Assembly: GCA_019218375.1 (NCBI GenBank)
Contig: JAHUUK010000001.1
Span: 1-64,000, forward strand
Length of the DNA: 64,000 bases
Direction of reading: 5' to 3'
DNA from: Dermabacteraceae bacterium TAE3-ERU5
GTDB taxonomy: Bacteria; Actinomycetota; Actinomycetes; Actinomycetales; Dermabacteraceae
In this document: piece by piece, positions 10,895 through 19,981 of the stretch
How the letters are laid out: the number at the start of each line of letters is the position of its first letter
How positions within the stretch are numbered: position 1 is the stretch's first letter
The notes under the pieces: generated by a model
The model's input: only the letters and a program-made list of their open reading frames with translations
Databases searched by the model: none
What the model was told of the DNA's origin: nothing
Position numbers and translations under genes: made by a program

Positions 10895-13477
10895 TCAGGC
10901 GCGCAGCTGCGCACCGGTAGCAGCTTCCACTGCCTTAACGCAGCGGTTGCGTGCCTCCTGGATCTGCTTCGCGCTCAGGGTGCCGTCGGCGGAACGCAGG
11001 CGCACCGCGAACGCGAGCGACTTCTTGCCCTCGCCGAGCTGTTCGCCCCGGTAGACGTCGAACAGGGAAACCTCTTCCAGCTCGGCGCCGATACCGGAAA
11101 CAATGGCGGCCTCGACCTCGCTGGCCGGGACTTCCTCCGCCACCACGAATGCGAAGTCTTCCTTCGCCACCGGGAAGGTCGGCACCGGGCGGGCCGCGAT
11201 CACTCCGGGAGCCGTCAGGATCAGGGCGTCCAGATCGATCTCGAATGCCGAGGTGCGCGGGAACAGGCCGAACTGGTCGATCACCGCCGGGTGCAGTTCA
11301 CCCGCGTAACCGAGGACATCGCCGTCCAGCGAAACGATGCGGGCGCAGCGGCCCGGGTGCCAGGGGGCGCGTTCCGCCTGCTCACGCACCACCTTGGTGC
11401 CAACGGCCGCGGCCAGGCGTTCAACCGCCGCCAGGGCGTCGGTCCAGTCCGCCGTGCGCGCCTTACCGAACCAGCTGTCCGCTCCCAGCGCACCGCCCAC
11501 CACGCCGGCAATCCGGCGCGGCTGCGCGGGCATGGCCGCATGCAGGCTGGACAGCTCTTCCTCACTCGGGCGGTTATCGGTCGGGAAGATCGGAGCCGAT
11601 ACGCTGTCTTCTCCGGGGAGGGTGACCAGGCCAGATTCCATCAGCGCGATACGCTGCGCGCCGCGGGAAAGGTTCAGGCGAGCCACCGGCAGCAGGGTCT
11701 GCAGCAGTTCACTGCGCAGCAGCGGTTCCGTGTCGGCCAGCGGATTAAGCAGGCGCACGCAGCGGGTACGCGGATCGTCCTGCGCGTAGCCGAGTTCCGC
11801 AAAGCGAGACTCGGGAACGAACGGGTAGCTGAGCACCTCGGTGTAACCGTATTCCGCAAGTGCGTTCAACGCGCTGCGGCGGCCGCGCTGCACGCGGGTC
11901 AGGCCGCTGCCACCGGGGGCCTTCACCGGCAGGGAGGGGATCTTGTCGTAACCGACCAGGCGTGCGATCTCTTCGATCAGCTCTTCCTTGCCGGTCAGGT
12001 CCGGGCGCCAGCTGGGGACGGTAACCAGGTAACCGTTTTCCTCACGGGAAAGCTCGCAGCCGATCATGCGCAGGCAGGACTCGATCTGCTCTTCCGTGTA
12101 GGCGACGCCGATCAGTTTCTCCGCCGCATCAGCGGGGAGCAGGATCGGCTGCGCCGGAGAGGTTTCAAGCCTCACGTCGGTACGCTGCGGGGCGATCTGA
12201 CCGCCGCCGTATTCGGCGATCAGTTGGGCCGCGCGCAGCACCGCAACCTCGGCCAGGGCCGGGTCAACGCCACGCTCGAAACGCTTCGCCGCTTCGCTCG
12301 GCAGACGGTGGCGACGAGAGGAGCGCGCAATGCTCACCCGGTCGAAGGTAGCGCCCTCGAGCAGGATGTTCTGCGTGCCCTCGCTAACCTCGGTGTCGGC
12401 ACCGCCCATGACGCCCGCAATGGCCACGGGGCGCGCGCCCTCTCCCCCGTGCGAGTCCGCAATCAGCAGATCTTCCGCATCGAGGGTGCGTTCCTTGCCA
12501 TCCAGGCTCGTCATCTTTTCACCCTGGCGCGCGCGGCGCACAACGATCGGCCCCGTGAGGGTATCCGCATCGAAGGTGTGCAGCGGCTGCCCCAGATCGA
12601 GCATGACGTAGTTGGCAATATCCACCACGAGGCTGATCGGGCGCATACCGGCCAGCGTCAGCGCCTGCTGCATCCAGCGCGGCGAGGGACGGCTGGCGTC
12701 TACCCCGGTGACAAGCTGTGCGACGTAACGGCTGCAACCCGCGTTGCCGCGAATCGGTGCCTCATCGCGCAGCACAACCGGGAAGCCTTCTCCCTGCGCA
12801 GCGGGAACCTCTACCTGCTGCGCCGGATCGGTGAAGCTGGCCCCGGTGGCGTGGGAGTATTCACGGGCCACCCCGCGCATCGAGAAGCAGTAGCCGCGAT
12901 CGGGGGTCACGTTGATCTCGACCACCTGTTCGCCGAGGCCGAAGAGCGAGATCGCATCGTCGCCAGGCTCCGCTGTGATGCCCTCAGCCGCACCGCGCCC
13001 CAGCACGATGATGCCGTCCTCGGCGTCCTCGCCCAGGCCCAGCTCCGCGGTGGAGCAGATCATGCCGTCGGAAACGTGGCCGTAGGTCTTGCGCGCCGCG
13101 ATGGGGAACGGGCCCGGTAGCACGGTGCCCGGCAGGGAAACCACTACCAGATCGCCCGGCTCAAAGTTGTGGGCGCCGCAGATGATGCCGCGGCTCGGGC
13201 GTTCCTCGCCCGGCTGCGGATCCTTCGGGTTGTCCTTTTCCTCGTTGTGCTCCGGGCCGACGTCTACGCGGCACCAGTTGATGAGCTTGCCGTTCTTCTG
13301 CGGCTCTTTCACGAGGTCGAGCACGCGGCCAATCACCAGCGGGCCGGTGACCTGCGCGCCGTAGATGGCTTCTTCTTCCAGGCCGACGCTAACGAGCGCG
13401 GCGGCGACGTCTTCTGCCGTCACGTCTGCGGCCAGTGCGACGTGCTTGCCTAGCCAGGAAAGGGGAATGCGAGGCAT
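10895..13477 (-). CDS. pheT: Phenylalanyl-tRNA synthetase beta subunit
   Basis: Large subunit of the alpha2-beta2 PheRS, 860 residues, slightly above the common length. Order of domains: EMAP/tRNA-binding region (about 40-165, with SDGMICSTAELGLG), B3/B4 editing region, B5 helix-turn-helix region (about 410-480), catalytic-like core, and a C-terminal anticodon-binding ferredoxin-like domain beginning PTFPVAKEDFAFVV. An insert rich in charged residues near residue 75 (HNEEKDNPKDPQPGEE) lies inside the tRNA-binding domain. It follows pheS by three bases and is cotranscribed with it. Confidence 0.96.
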   Translation of the reverse strand: MPRIPLSWLGKHVALAADVTAEDVAAALVSVGLEEEAIYGAQVTGPLVIGRVLDLVKEPQKNGKLINWCRVDVGPEHNEEKDNPKDPQPGEERPSRGIICGAHNFEPGDLVVVSLPGTVLPGPFPIAARKTYGHVSDGMICSTAELGLGEDAEDGIIVLGRGAAEGITAEPGDDAISLFGLGEQVVEINVTPDRGYCFSMRGVAREYSHATGASFTDPAQQVEVPAAQGEGFPVVLRDEAPIRGNAGCSRYVAQLVTGVDASRPSPRWMQQALTLAGMRPISLVVDIANYVMLDLGQPLHTFDADTLTGPIVVRRARQGEKMTSLDGKERTLDAEDLLIADSHGGEGARPVAIAGVMGGADTEVSEGTQNILLEGATFDRVSIARSSRRHRLPSEAAKRFERGVDPALAEVAVLRAAQLIAEYGGGQIAPQRTDVRLETSPAQPILLPADAAEKLIGVAYTEEQIESCLRMIGCELSREENGYLVTVPSWRPDLTGKEELIEEIARLVGYDKIPSLPVKAPGGSGLTRVQRGRRSALNALAEYGYTEVLSYPFVPESRFAELGYAQDDPRTRCVRLLNPLADTEPLLRSELLQTLLPVARLNLSRGAQRIALMESGLVTLPGEDSVSAPIFPTDNRPSEEELSSLHAAMPAQPRRIAGVVGGALGADSWFGKARTADWTDALAAVERLAAAVGTKVVREQAERAPWHPGRCARIVSLDGDVLGYAGELHPAVIDQFGLFPRTSAFEIDLDALILTAPGVIAARPVPTFPVAKEDFAFVVAEEVPASEVEAAIVSGIGAELEEVSLFDVYRGEQLGEGKKSLAFAVRLRSADGTLSAKQIQEARNRCVKAVEAATGAQLRA

Positions 13478-13480
13478 GGT

Positions 13481-14569
13481 TTAGATCTCCGTCCCGTAGT
13501 GCTGAGTGAAACGCTGATCGCCCTCCACCATGTCGTGCATGTCTTTCACGCCGTTGCGCAGCATGAGGATGCGTTCGATACCGAGCCCGAAAGCGAAACC
13601 GCGGTATTCCTCGGGGTCGATTCCGGCCGCGCGCAGCACGTTCGGATTGACCATGCCGCAGCCGCCCATTTCGATCCAGCCGGTGCCGCCACAAACGCGG
13701 CAAGCCGGGTCAGCGTCGGTATCGATGCCCAGCTTTGCGTCGCAGGCGAAGCAGCGGAAATCCATTTCCGCGCTGGGTTCCGTGAACGGGAAGTAGGAGG
13801 GGCGCAGGCGCGTGATCGCGCCCTCCCCGAAGATGCCCTTGGCCACCGCATCGAGGGTGCCGACCAGGTTCGCCATGGTCAGGTGCTTGTCTACCGCCAG
13901 GCCTTCCAGCTGGTGGAAGACCGGGCTGTGGGTGGCATCCAGTTCGTCGGTGCGGAAAGTCTTACCGGGGCACACGATGTAGAGCGGGACACCGCGCTCG
14001 AGCAGGGCGCGGGCCTGCACCGGCGAGGTATGCGTGCGCATGATCTTGCCGCTACCTTCCGGGGCCAGGTAGAAGGTGTCCTGCATCTGGCGCGCCGGAT
14101 GATCGGCGTCGAAGTTAAGCGCATCGAAGTTGAAGAACTCCGCCTCTACCTCGGGGCCCTCCGCGACCTCCCAGCCCATGCCAATGAACAGGTCGCTCAG
14201 GCGCTCCTGCAGGGTGGAAAGGGGGTGGCGGGCACCGCGCGCAGCACGTTCCACGGCGACCGTCACATCAACGGTCTCTTCGCGCAGGCGCTGCTGCTGC
14301 TCAACCAGGGTGATTTCTTCCGCCCGTGCCGCAAAAGCAGCCCCGACGCGCCCCTTGGCCTGGCCAACCGCCTTACCGAGGACGGCTTTCAGTTCGGGGG
14401 CGACTGCGCCGATACTGCGCCCGGCGAGGGTGATTACCGACTTATCCCCCAGGTGGGCGATACGGGCCGCCTTGAGTTCTTCACTGCTACCCGCTGCTGC
14501 GACCGCTGCGAGGGCGGCTTCTACCGCCTCCGCGATCTGCGCTTCACTGGGTGCGTTATTTTCGGACAC
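13481..14569 (-). CDS. pheS: Phenylalanyl-tRNA synthetase alpha subunit
   Basis: Catalytic class II subunit, 362 residues. Motif 2 region reads DATHSPVFHQLEGL and motif 3 reads GFAFGLGIERILML. Between them is a cysteine cluster (CFACD, then CRVCGG and GGCG), a zinc-ribbon-like insert typical of actinobacterial PheS. The N-terminal coiled coil for tRNA binding is in residues 1-100. The start is GTG 14569. A strong promoter (14635-14608) lies upstream, with a predicted leader of about 30 bases. Confidence 0.96.
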   Translation of the reverse strand: MSENNAPSEAQIAEAVEAALAAVAAAGSSEELKAARIAHLGDKSVITLAGRSIGAVAPELKAVLGKAVGQAKGRVGAAFAARAEEITLVEQQQRLREETVDVTVAVERAARGARHPLSTLQERLSDLFIGMGWEVAEGPEVEAEFFNFDALNFDADHPARQMQDTFYLAPEGSGKIMRTHTSPVQARALLERGVPLYIVCPGKTFRTDELDATHSPVFHQLEGLAVDKHLTMANLVGTLDAVAKGIFGEGAITRLRPSYFPFTEPSAEMDFRCFACDAKLGIDTDADPACRVCGGTGWIEMGGCGMVNPNVLRAAGIDPEEYRGFAFGLGIERILMLRNGVKDMHDMVEGDQRFTQHYGTEI

Positions 14570-14607
14570 GAAACGCTACTTTCTCTTGCCTGTAGGCCAA
14601 CCATCCC

Positions 14608-14635
14608 ATTCTACGGGGTAGCCGATCCCTGTCAG
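14608..14635 (-). promoter_or_regulatory. Promoter of pheST
   Basis: CTGACA (14635-14630), a 16-base spacer and TAGAAT (14613-14608) on the minus strand: five of six matches in each hexamer. The -35 box overlaps the last codons of the upstream copD-ctaG gene. Confidence 0.7.
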
Positions 14636-16602
14636 CCGCGCGTGTTTAGCCGCGCCAGCCGTTCGTTGTATTCCTTTAGTTCGGCATCGCCGTCCCTGTC
14701 GGCCTTGCGATCCCACTGCCGGGCCTTTCGGGTATCGTCCCTGGTCCACTGCAGGACCACCCCGAAGCCGAGCAGCACGGTGGGGATTTCCGATATGCCC
14801 CACATGATCGAGCCGCCTATCGCCTGGTTAAGCATCAGCTGTTCCTGGCCGTACATGCCGAGCGCCGCGTACCAGGATGCGCCGATCAGGTTTACCGAGC
14901 TGATCACCGCCACCCCAAAGAAGGCGTGGAAACTCAGGGTGACAAGCAGGGTAATCAGGCGCATCGCATGATTTAACGGGTGCGGCGAAGGATCTACCCC
15001 GATCAGCACCCAGGCGAACAGGTAGCCGCTGAGCAGGAAGTGCACCGTCATGAAAACGTGCGCCGCGTGATAGAACATCGCCAGCGTGAAGAACCCCGCG
15101 AAATAGAACATGACCAGGGAGCCAGCGAAAATCACGCCCGCCACCGGGGCGTAAGAGAGCAGGCGGGCATAGCGCGAATGCAGAATGACCAGCACCCATT
15201 CGCGCACTCCCCGCGAACCGTCGGTACGGGGAGCAACCGCCCGGCTAAGCAGGGTGACGGGGGCGCCCAGCACCAGCAGCGGCGGCACGACCATCATCAG
15301 CGCCATGTGCTGCACCATGTGGGCGTGGAACAGAATCATGCCGTAAGCGGCCGGGCCGCCGTTCATGACCCAGGCAAAGGCTAGGCAGCCGAGCAGCCAA
15401 AAGATGGTGCGCTTGGGCTGCCAGGCGTCTCCCCTGCGGCGTAGCCTGCGCACCCCGAGCAGGTACAGCAGCGCCATCGTGCAGGCCGCGCCGAGCATCA
15501 TCCAGTCCGGCTGGAAAGAGGTAAACAGGGTAACGAGGGTAAAGGGCGCTTCCGGAGCGGGGTAACCGAGCAGTGATTCCACGCGCAGGTTCCCCGGCAC
15601 CGTTTGCGGCACGGGCGGCGCGGAACGGCCGAGCGCTACCGACAGCCCCACCACGGCGGCCATCACGACGGCTTCCCCCGCCGCGAGCCGCGCAAAACCG
15701 GCGTCGGCCCGCAGCTGGCGACGGCGCTGCCAGGCACCGAAGCCCGCCAGCAGCAACAGCCCGATCAGTTTCAGGAAAACCACGCGCCCGTACGGGGTTT
15801 GCAGCAGCTCTGCGGGACCGTTCATACGCACGAGGGCGTTCACTAGCCCGCTGAAGGCTATCGCGATAACGGCCGCGAAAGCCCACGGCGAGAAACGCTC
15901 CAATGCCACCTGGGCATACTCCCCGACGGTGCGGCGGTGCAGCACCATGACTGCCAGCGGGCCGACCCAAATCGCGGTTGCGGCGATATGCACGGCCAGG
16001 GCGTTTACCGCATTGGCGTGGTCCGTGCTGGAACCGGCGTGCCCGGCGAGGCCGAGCAGCAGCAGGGCCAGCATGGCGAAGGCGAGCCCCCAGCAGGCGG
16101 TGTTAATGCGCCTTGCGAAGAAAAGCAGCTGCGCGGCAAGCAAAACCAGGAACGCCGAAACTAGGTAGATCTGCCCCAGTTCGATGGTGGTGGCGAACTC
16201 CCAAAACCCGCCCAGGAAACGGGGGAAACTTGCGGTCAGGGGCGTACCCGTGCCGATCGCCTCCAGATAGCTGAGCATGTTCATCACGACCGATGCCGCC
16301 GCCCAGACAAACGCGCCGTAGGAGGCGTAACGGGTTAGCGTGGCCCGCGGGCCATCGAGCGCCCCGGCCCGGGCCCGGCCCTGGGCGGGCAGCAGCAGAC
16401 AAACCAGCCATAGGCAGCCGATCACATAGATCATCGCCGTATGGTGCACTATCCGCACCAGCGGCAGTCCCCAGGTGACCAGGGGCGAGGGGGCGATCAA
16501 TGCCCCCTGGTAAGAGAAAGCGGCCCCCGTCAATATCAATCCAAGGTAGGCCGCGAGAACAGCTATCAGGGGAGCAGACGCGCTCACCAAACGGGTTTTC
16601 AT
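14632..16602 (-). CDS. CopD / CtaG fusion: copper import and cytochrome oxidase assembly membrane protein
   Basis: A 656-residue polytopic membrane protein. The N-terminal half (about 1-310) resembles CopD, with several hydrophobic helices and conserved HHTAMIYV and STDHANAVNALAVH segments. The C-terminal half (about 370-640) is a caa3-type CtaG domain with the His/Met-rich stretch ILFHAHMVQHMALMM likely to handle copper. Such fusions are known in actinobacteria and are thought to deliver copper to aa3 cytochrome oxidase. The tail is charged and cytoplasmic. The start overlaps the upstream methyltransferase stop by four bases, suggesting coupling, though the two functions are unrelated. Confidence 0.88.
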   Translation of the reverse strand: MKTRLVSASAPLIAVLAAYLGLILTGAAFSYQGALIAPSPLVTWGLPLVRIVHHTAMIYVIGCLWLVCLLLPAQGRARAGALDGPRATLTRYASYGAFVWAAASVVMNMLSYLEAIGTGTPLTASFPRFLGGFWEFATTIELGQIYLVSAFLVLLAAQLLFFARRINTACWGLAFAMLALLLLGLAGHAGSSTDHANAVNALAVHIAATAIWVGPLAVMVLHRRTVGEYAQVALERFSPWAFAAVIAIAFSGLVNALVRMNGPAELLQTPYGRVVFLKLIGLLLLAGFGAWQRRRQLRADAGFARLAAGEAVVMAAVVGLSVALGRSAPPVPQTVPGNLRVESLLGYPAPEAPFTLVTLFTSFQPDWMMLGAACTMALLYLLGVRRLRRRGDAWQPKRTIFWLLGCLAFAWVMNGGPAAYGMILFHAHMVQHMALMMVVPPLLVLGAPVTLLSRAVAPRTDGSRGVREWVLVILHSRYARLLSYAPVAGVIFAGSLVMFYFAGFFTLAMFYHAAHVFMTVHFLLSGYLFAWVLIGVDPSPHPLNHAMRLITLLVTLSFHAFFGVAVISSVNLIGASWYAALGMYGQEQLMLNQAIGGSIMWGISEIPTVLLGFGVVLQWTRDDTRKARQWDRKADRDGDAELKEYNERLARLNTRG

Positions 16603-17462
16603 GGCAGGCTCCTGCGTTGCGCTTCAAAAAGACAGAGTGTAGCCGCCATGGCCAGGTTAAGTGACTCCGCGCTGCCGGTAATGGGGATGGCTATCCGTTT
16701 TTCGCAAGCAGCCATTACCCCGTCGGGCAGCCCGTGCGCTTCGTTTCCGAACACCCAGGCCAGGCGCTGCGGCAGCTGTGCGTGGTAGAGGCTTTCCTCG
16801 GCGTATCCGGACGCCGCCGCGAGGGTCACGCCCGCTGCACGGCAGGAGGAAATTACCTCGTCGATCTCAATACCGGTCACTAGCGGCAGGTGGAACAGGC
16901 TACCGACGGTGGAGCGCACCACCTTGGGGGCAAACGGATCGACGCTACCGGCGGTGAACACCACCGCGTCGGCACCCGAAGCATCCGCCGCGCGCAGCAC
17001 CGTGCCGGCGTTGCCGGGATCGCGGATCTCATGGAACACGGCGATGCGCAGGGGATCGTCTCCCGCGAGCAGCGCCGACAGCGGAAACACTCGCTGCACC
17101 GCCACCGCCAGCACGCCCTGCGGGTTTTGTGCTCCCCTGTCGGCCCCCTGCGCGCGCTGGTCTCGCACCATCGCACGCAGGACCTCGTCGGTCACGATTA
17201 CGGGGCGCTGCCCGGCAGCGCGGGCCAGGGAAATAAGCTCGGGCCGACGCGCGGCCTCCTGCTGCGTGATGAACAGTTCCCGCAAAGAGGAGGGCTGCTT
17301 TTCCAGCAGGGAGAGGACGCCGTGCGGTCCTTCGACCCGGTAAAGGCCGGTTTTGTTACGCGCAGAGCGCCCAGACAACGCTGCGATCTTTTTGACACGT
17401 TCGGAACGAACGTTGTCGAGGATCGCGGTGTCTGGGCGCTCTGAGAAAGCGTTATCCGCCAT
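16599..17462 (-). CDS. SpoU/TrmH-family RNA 2'-O-methyltransferase
   Basis: SAM-dependent ribose methyltransferase with the trefoil-knot SPOUT fold, 287 residues. Signature motifs are in the C-terminal domain: DPGNAGTVLRAADA, FGNEAHGLP and IPITGSAESLNLAMA. The N-terminal L30e-like RNA-binding domain covers about 20-110. It lies directly after rplT (two bases), a common actinobacterial order, which favours an rRNA substrate; the target nucleotide cannot be inferred. The first 100 bases of the coding region contain nested inverted repeats (17364-17442). Confidence 0.9.
   Translation of the reverse strand: MADNAFSERPDTAILDNVRSERVKKIAALSGRSARNKTGLYRVEGPHGVLSLLEKQPSSLRELFITQQEAARRPELISLARAAGQRPVIVTDEVLRAMVRDQRAQGADRGAQNPQGVLAVAVQRVFPLSALLAGDDPLRIAVFHEIRDPGNAGTVLRAADASGADAVVFTAGSVDPFAPKVVRSTVGSLFHLPLVTGIEIDEVISSCRAAGVTLAAASGYAEESLYHAQLPQRLAWVFGNEAHGLPDGVMAACEKRIAIPITGSAESLNLAMAATLCLFEAQRRSLP
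17364..17442. repeat. Nested inverted repeats in the 5' coding region of the methyltransferase gene
   Basis: A perfect 14-bp inverted repeat, AGAGCGCCCAGACA (17364-17377) and its complement (17429-17442), encloses GACAACG/CGTTGTC (17374-17380, 17411-17417) and ACGTTCG/CGAACGT. The outer and inner arms overlap, so alternative foldings of the mRNA start region are possible. Confidence 0.6.
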
Positions 17463-17464
17463 TA

Positions 17465-17845
17465 TCAGGCGGCGGGAGCGTTAACGTCCTTGGGAAGGGC
17501 CTTCTTGGCTACCTCTACCAGGGCGGCGAACGCAGCTGCGTCGTTGACGGCCAGTTCGGCCAGCATGCGGCGGTCTACGCCAACACCCGCGAGGGACAGG
17601 CCCTGCATGAAGCGGTTGTAGGTCATGCCGTTAGCGCGGGCCGCGGCGTTGATGCGCTGGATCCAAAGGCGACGGAACTCGCCCTTGCGCACCTTACGGT
17701 CGCGGTAGTTGTAGGTCATCGAGTGAAGGATCTGTTCCTTCGCCTTGCGGTAAAGGCGCGAACGCTGACCGCGGTAGCCGCTGGCCTGTTCAAGAATTTC
17801 TCGACGCTTCTTCTGGGCGTTTACTGCCCGCTTCACGCGTGCCAC
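17465..17845 (-). CDS. rplT: 50S ribosomal protein L20
   Basis: 126-residue basic ribosomal protein that binds 23S rRNA domain II early in 50S assembly. Recognised from [15 protein letters not shown] at the N-terminus and the conserved [20 protein letters not shown]. It has a short alanine-rich C-terminal extension. AAAGGAGA precedes the ATG. It ends the infC-rpmI-rplT run and is followed two bases later by the methyltransferase gene. Confidence 0.97.
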   Translation of the reverse strand: MARVKRAVNAQKKRREILEQASGYRGQRSRLYRKAKEQILHSMTYNYRDRKVRKGEFRRLWIQRINAAARANGMTYNRFMQGLSLAGVGVDRRMLAELAVNDAAAFAALVEVAKKALPKDVNAPAA

Positions 17846-17879
17846 GTGAATCTCCTTTGCTGGTAATGGTTCAGGGGTT

Positions 17880-17917
17880 ACGTCGGCTCTCGTCTAATCA
17901 CGTTTCTTGGCCGACGT
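17880..17917 (-). repeat. Inverted repeat between rpmI and rplT
   Basis: ACGTCGGC (17880-17887) and GCCGACGT (17910-17917) are perfect complements 22 bases apart in the 90-base rpmI-rplT gap. In other bacteria L20 controls its operon by binding mRNA near this position; a link here is only a guess. Confidence 0.4.
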
Positions 17918-17935
17918 GTTTGGCCGATCGCTTAA

Positions 17936-18130
17936 TCAGCGACCGAGGAGACGCTTTACGCGCTTGGTGTCAGCCTTGGAAACGCTGGTGTCGTTGCCCA
18001 GGCGGCGCTTGCGAGTGGAGGACTTGTGCTCCAGGAGGTGGCGAGCGTTCGCCTTTTCGCGCATCAGCTTGCCGGACCCGGTCACGCGCACGCGCTTCTT
18101 GGTGCCACTGTGAGTCTTGTTCTTCGGCAT
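17936..18130 (-). CDS. rpmI: 50S ribosomal protein L35
   Basis: 64-residue basic protein with the family start [21 protein letters not shown] and the conserved core [13 protein letters not shown]. The start is ATG 18130, supported by GAAGGAGA seven bases upstream; the frame stays open further upstream but that part is unlike L35. Middle gene of the infC-rpmI-rplT operon; a CCCCC/GGGGG hairpin lies in the gap to infC. Confidence 0.96.
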   Translation of the reverse strand: MPKNKTHSGTKKRVRVTGSGKLMREKANARHLLEHKSSTRKRRLGNDTSVSKADTKRVKRLLGR

Positions 18131-18216
18131 GTCGCCGTTCTCCTTCGTTGTGTTCCGGCCCCGGTGGGTGATCCGTATCCGGGGCGACACCCCCTTGCGG
18201 GGGCCGCGTCGTAAAT

Positions 18217-18831
18217 CTATGCGTCCTGCGTGGTTTCGGCCGCCTGGGGGGCCTCTTCCTCGCGACGCTTCGCCTTTTCAGCGTCAGACTTGCGCTTGCG
18301 CGCTTCGGCTCGCGCCTGGGCCTTCTTCTTGGTGGGGCCGATGACCATCACCATGTTGCGGCCGTCCTGGCGCGGGTGGGATTCCACGAAGCCGTGCTCC
18401 GCGACGTCCTCAGCGAGCCGGTTAAGCAGCTTAATACCCATTTCGGGGCGGGACTGCTCGCGTCCACGGAAACGGATGGTGATCTTCACCTTGTCTCCGC
18501 CGGACAGGAAGCGTTCGATGTGACCACGCTTGGTTTCGTAGTCGTGCTTGTCAATCTTCAGGTTCATGCGGATCTCCTTGAGATCCGTGTTGGCCTGATT
18601 CTTGCGTGCCTCGCGTGCCTTCATGGCGGCTTCGTACTTGTACTTGCCGTAGTCCATGAGGCGCGCTACCGGCGGGTGCGCACCCGGGGCAACCTCTACC
18701 AGGTCAAGATCCGCTTCGCCGGCAAGGCGCAGCGCGTCCTCGAGGCGGACGATCCCTACCTGTTCCCCGTTGGGGCCCACAAGACGGACCTCCGGTACGC
18801 GGATTCGGTCGTTAATGCGTGGTTCGCTGAT
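18217..18831 (-). CDS. infC: Translation initiation factor IF-3
   Basis: Binds the 30S subunit, prevents 50S joining and rejects non-canonical start codons. 204 residues: N-domain (about 1-80, with [14 protein letters not shown] and [10 protein letters not shown]), linker, C-domain ([13 protein letters not shown]) and a basic Lys/Glu-rich tail. The N-terminal family sequence continues upstream of the first ATG/GTG and begins ISEPRIND at codon ATC (18831-18829), with AGGTGAGGAG six bases before it. No ATG, GTG or TTG fits, so initiation at ATC is inferred; an unusual start codon is the known basis of IF-3 autoregulation in E. coli. A long structured leader with an attenuator and a tiny upstream frame precedes it. 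Confidence 0.95.
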   Translation of the reverse strand: MSEPRINDRIRVPEVRLVGPNGEQVGIVRLEDALRLAGEADLDLVEVAPGAHPPVARLMDYGKYKYEAAMKAREARKNQANTDLKEIRMNLKIDKHDYETKRGHIERFLSGGDKVKITIRFRGREQSRPEMGIKLLNRLAEDVAEHGFVESHPRQDGRNMVMVIGPTKKKAQARAEARKRKSDAEKAKRREEEAPQAAETTQDA

Positions 18832-18841
18832 GGGTGGCTCC

Positions 18842-18865
18842 TCACCTAGTTTGCTGTCTGAACAT
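18842..18865 (-). CDS. Putative seven-codon leader peptide ahead of infC
   Basis: ATG at 18865 opens a frame encoding MFRQQTR and stops at TGA 18844-18842. A consensus Shine-Dalgarno GGAGG (18878-18874) lies eight bases before the ATG, within the 3' arm of the attenuator hairpin. The TGA lies inside the infC Shine-Dalgarno (GGTGAGGAG). The geometry suggests coupling of leader translation to infC, but such a short frame could arise by chance; no coding statistics are possible. Confidence 0.35.
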   Translation of the reverse strand: MFRQQTR

Positions 18866-18895
18866 AAGAAAAGCCTCCGCGTCTAAGCGAAGGCC
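18866..18895 (-). terminator. Attenuator-like terminator hairpin in the infC leader
   Basis: On the minus strand GCCTTCGC (18894-18887), loop TTAGAC and GCGGAGGC (18880-18873) form an 8-bp stem with one G-U pair, followed by TTTTCTT. It lies only 35 bases before the infC start and would end transcription before the operon if formed. It also contains the GGAGG serving the putative leader peptide. Confidence 0.6.
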
Positions 18896-19085
18896 TATCA
18901 GTGCGTGCCGCAGCAAAACCGGGCACCCGGATTAAATCCGGTGCACTTACCCGCAGCCCTCGAGCTACAAGGTGGGAGAGACTCCACTTAAACGGGAACC
19001 GTTATGTTCCAGGGATCAACGATAGCAGGGTTGCGGATTTCCCGCAAGAGGGGATCTAACCATCGTTTATCCCCTTTGCTAGTCT
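18896..19085 (-). other. Structured 5' leader of infC-rpmI-rplT
   Basis: Hairpins in order upstream of the attenuator: GGGGAT/ATCCCC (19050-19055, 19069-19074), TTGCGG/CCGCAA (19031-19036, 19042-19047), GGAAC/GTTCC (18995-18999, 19006-19010) and a long stem with one bulge (18923-18932, 18936-18944). The promoter is not certain: TTGCAT and GATAAA on the minus strand flank a 19-base spacer near 19070-19095. The region resembles ribosomal-protein leader attenuators in design. No known riboswitch consensus was recognised. Confidence 0.5.
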
Positions 19086-19174
19086 GCCTAATGCAAGCGT
19101 GCCGGGGAAAACCGGCCACTTAGATACCTCGATGGGGAAATTCTACGCTCCGTCGAGTCGGTCTGGAGCCACCA
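19086..19174 (+). other. Divergent gap before the ABC transporter operon
   Basis: Contains the upstream end of the infC leader on the minus strand and presumably the promoter of the transporter operon on the plus strand. A GGAG Shine-Dalgarno lies seven bases before the ATG at 19175. CCGG-GGAAAA-CCGG forms a small hairpin near 19103-19116. No clear plus-strand promoter was found. Confidence 0.3.

Positions 19175-19977
<803 letters not shown>

Positions 19978-19981
<4 letters not shown>

Noticed and set aside
10826-13120. Plus-strand open frame of 764 codons opposite pheT
   Set aside because: Mirror frame produced by high GC at third codon positions; the minus strand has full PheT motifs and no ribosome site supports the plus frame.
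17400-17420. GTTCG/CGAAC pair near the methyltransferase start as a LexA box
   Set aside because: Half-sites are in the wrong order and three bases apart, unlike CGAAC-N4-GTTCG.
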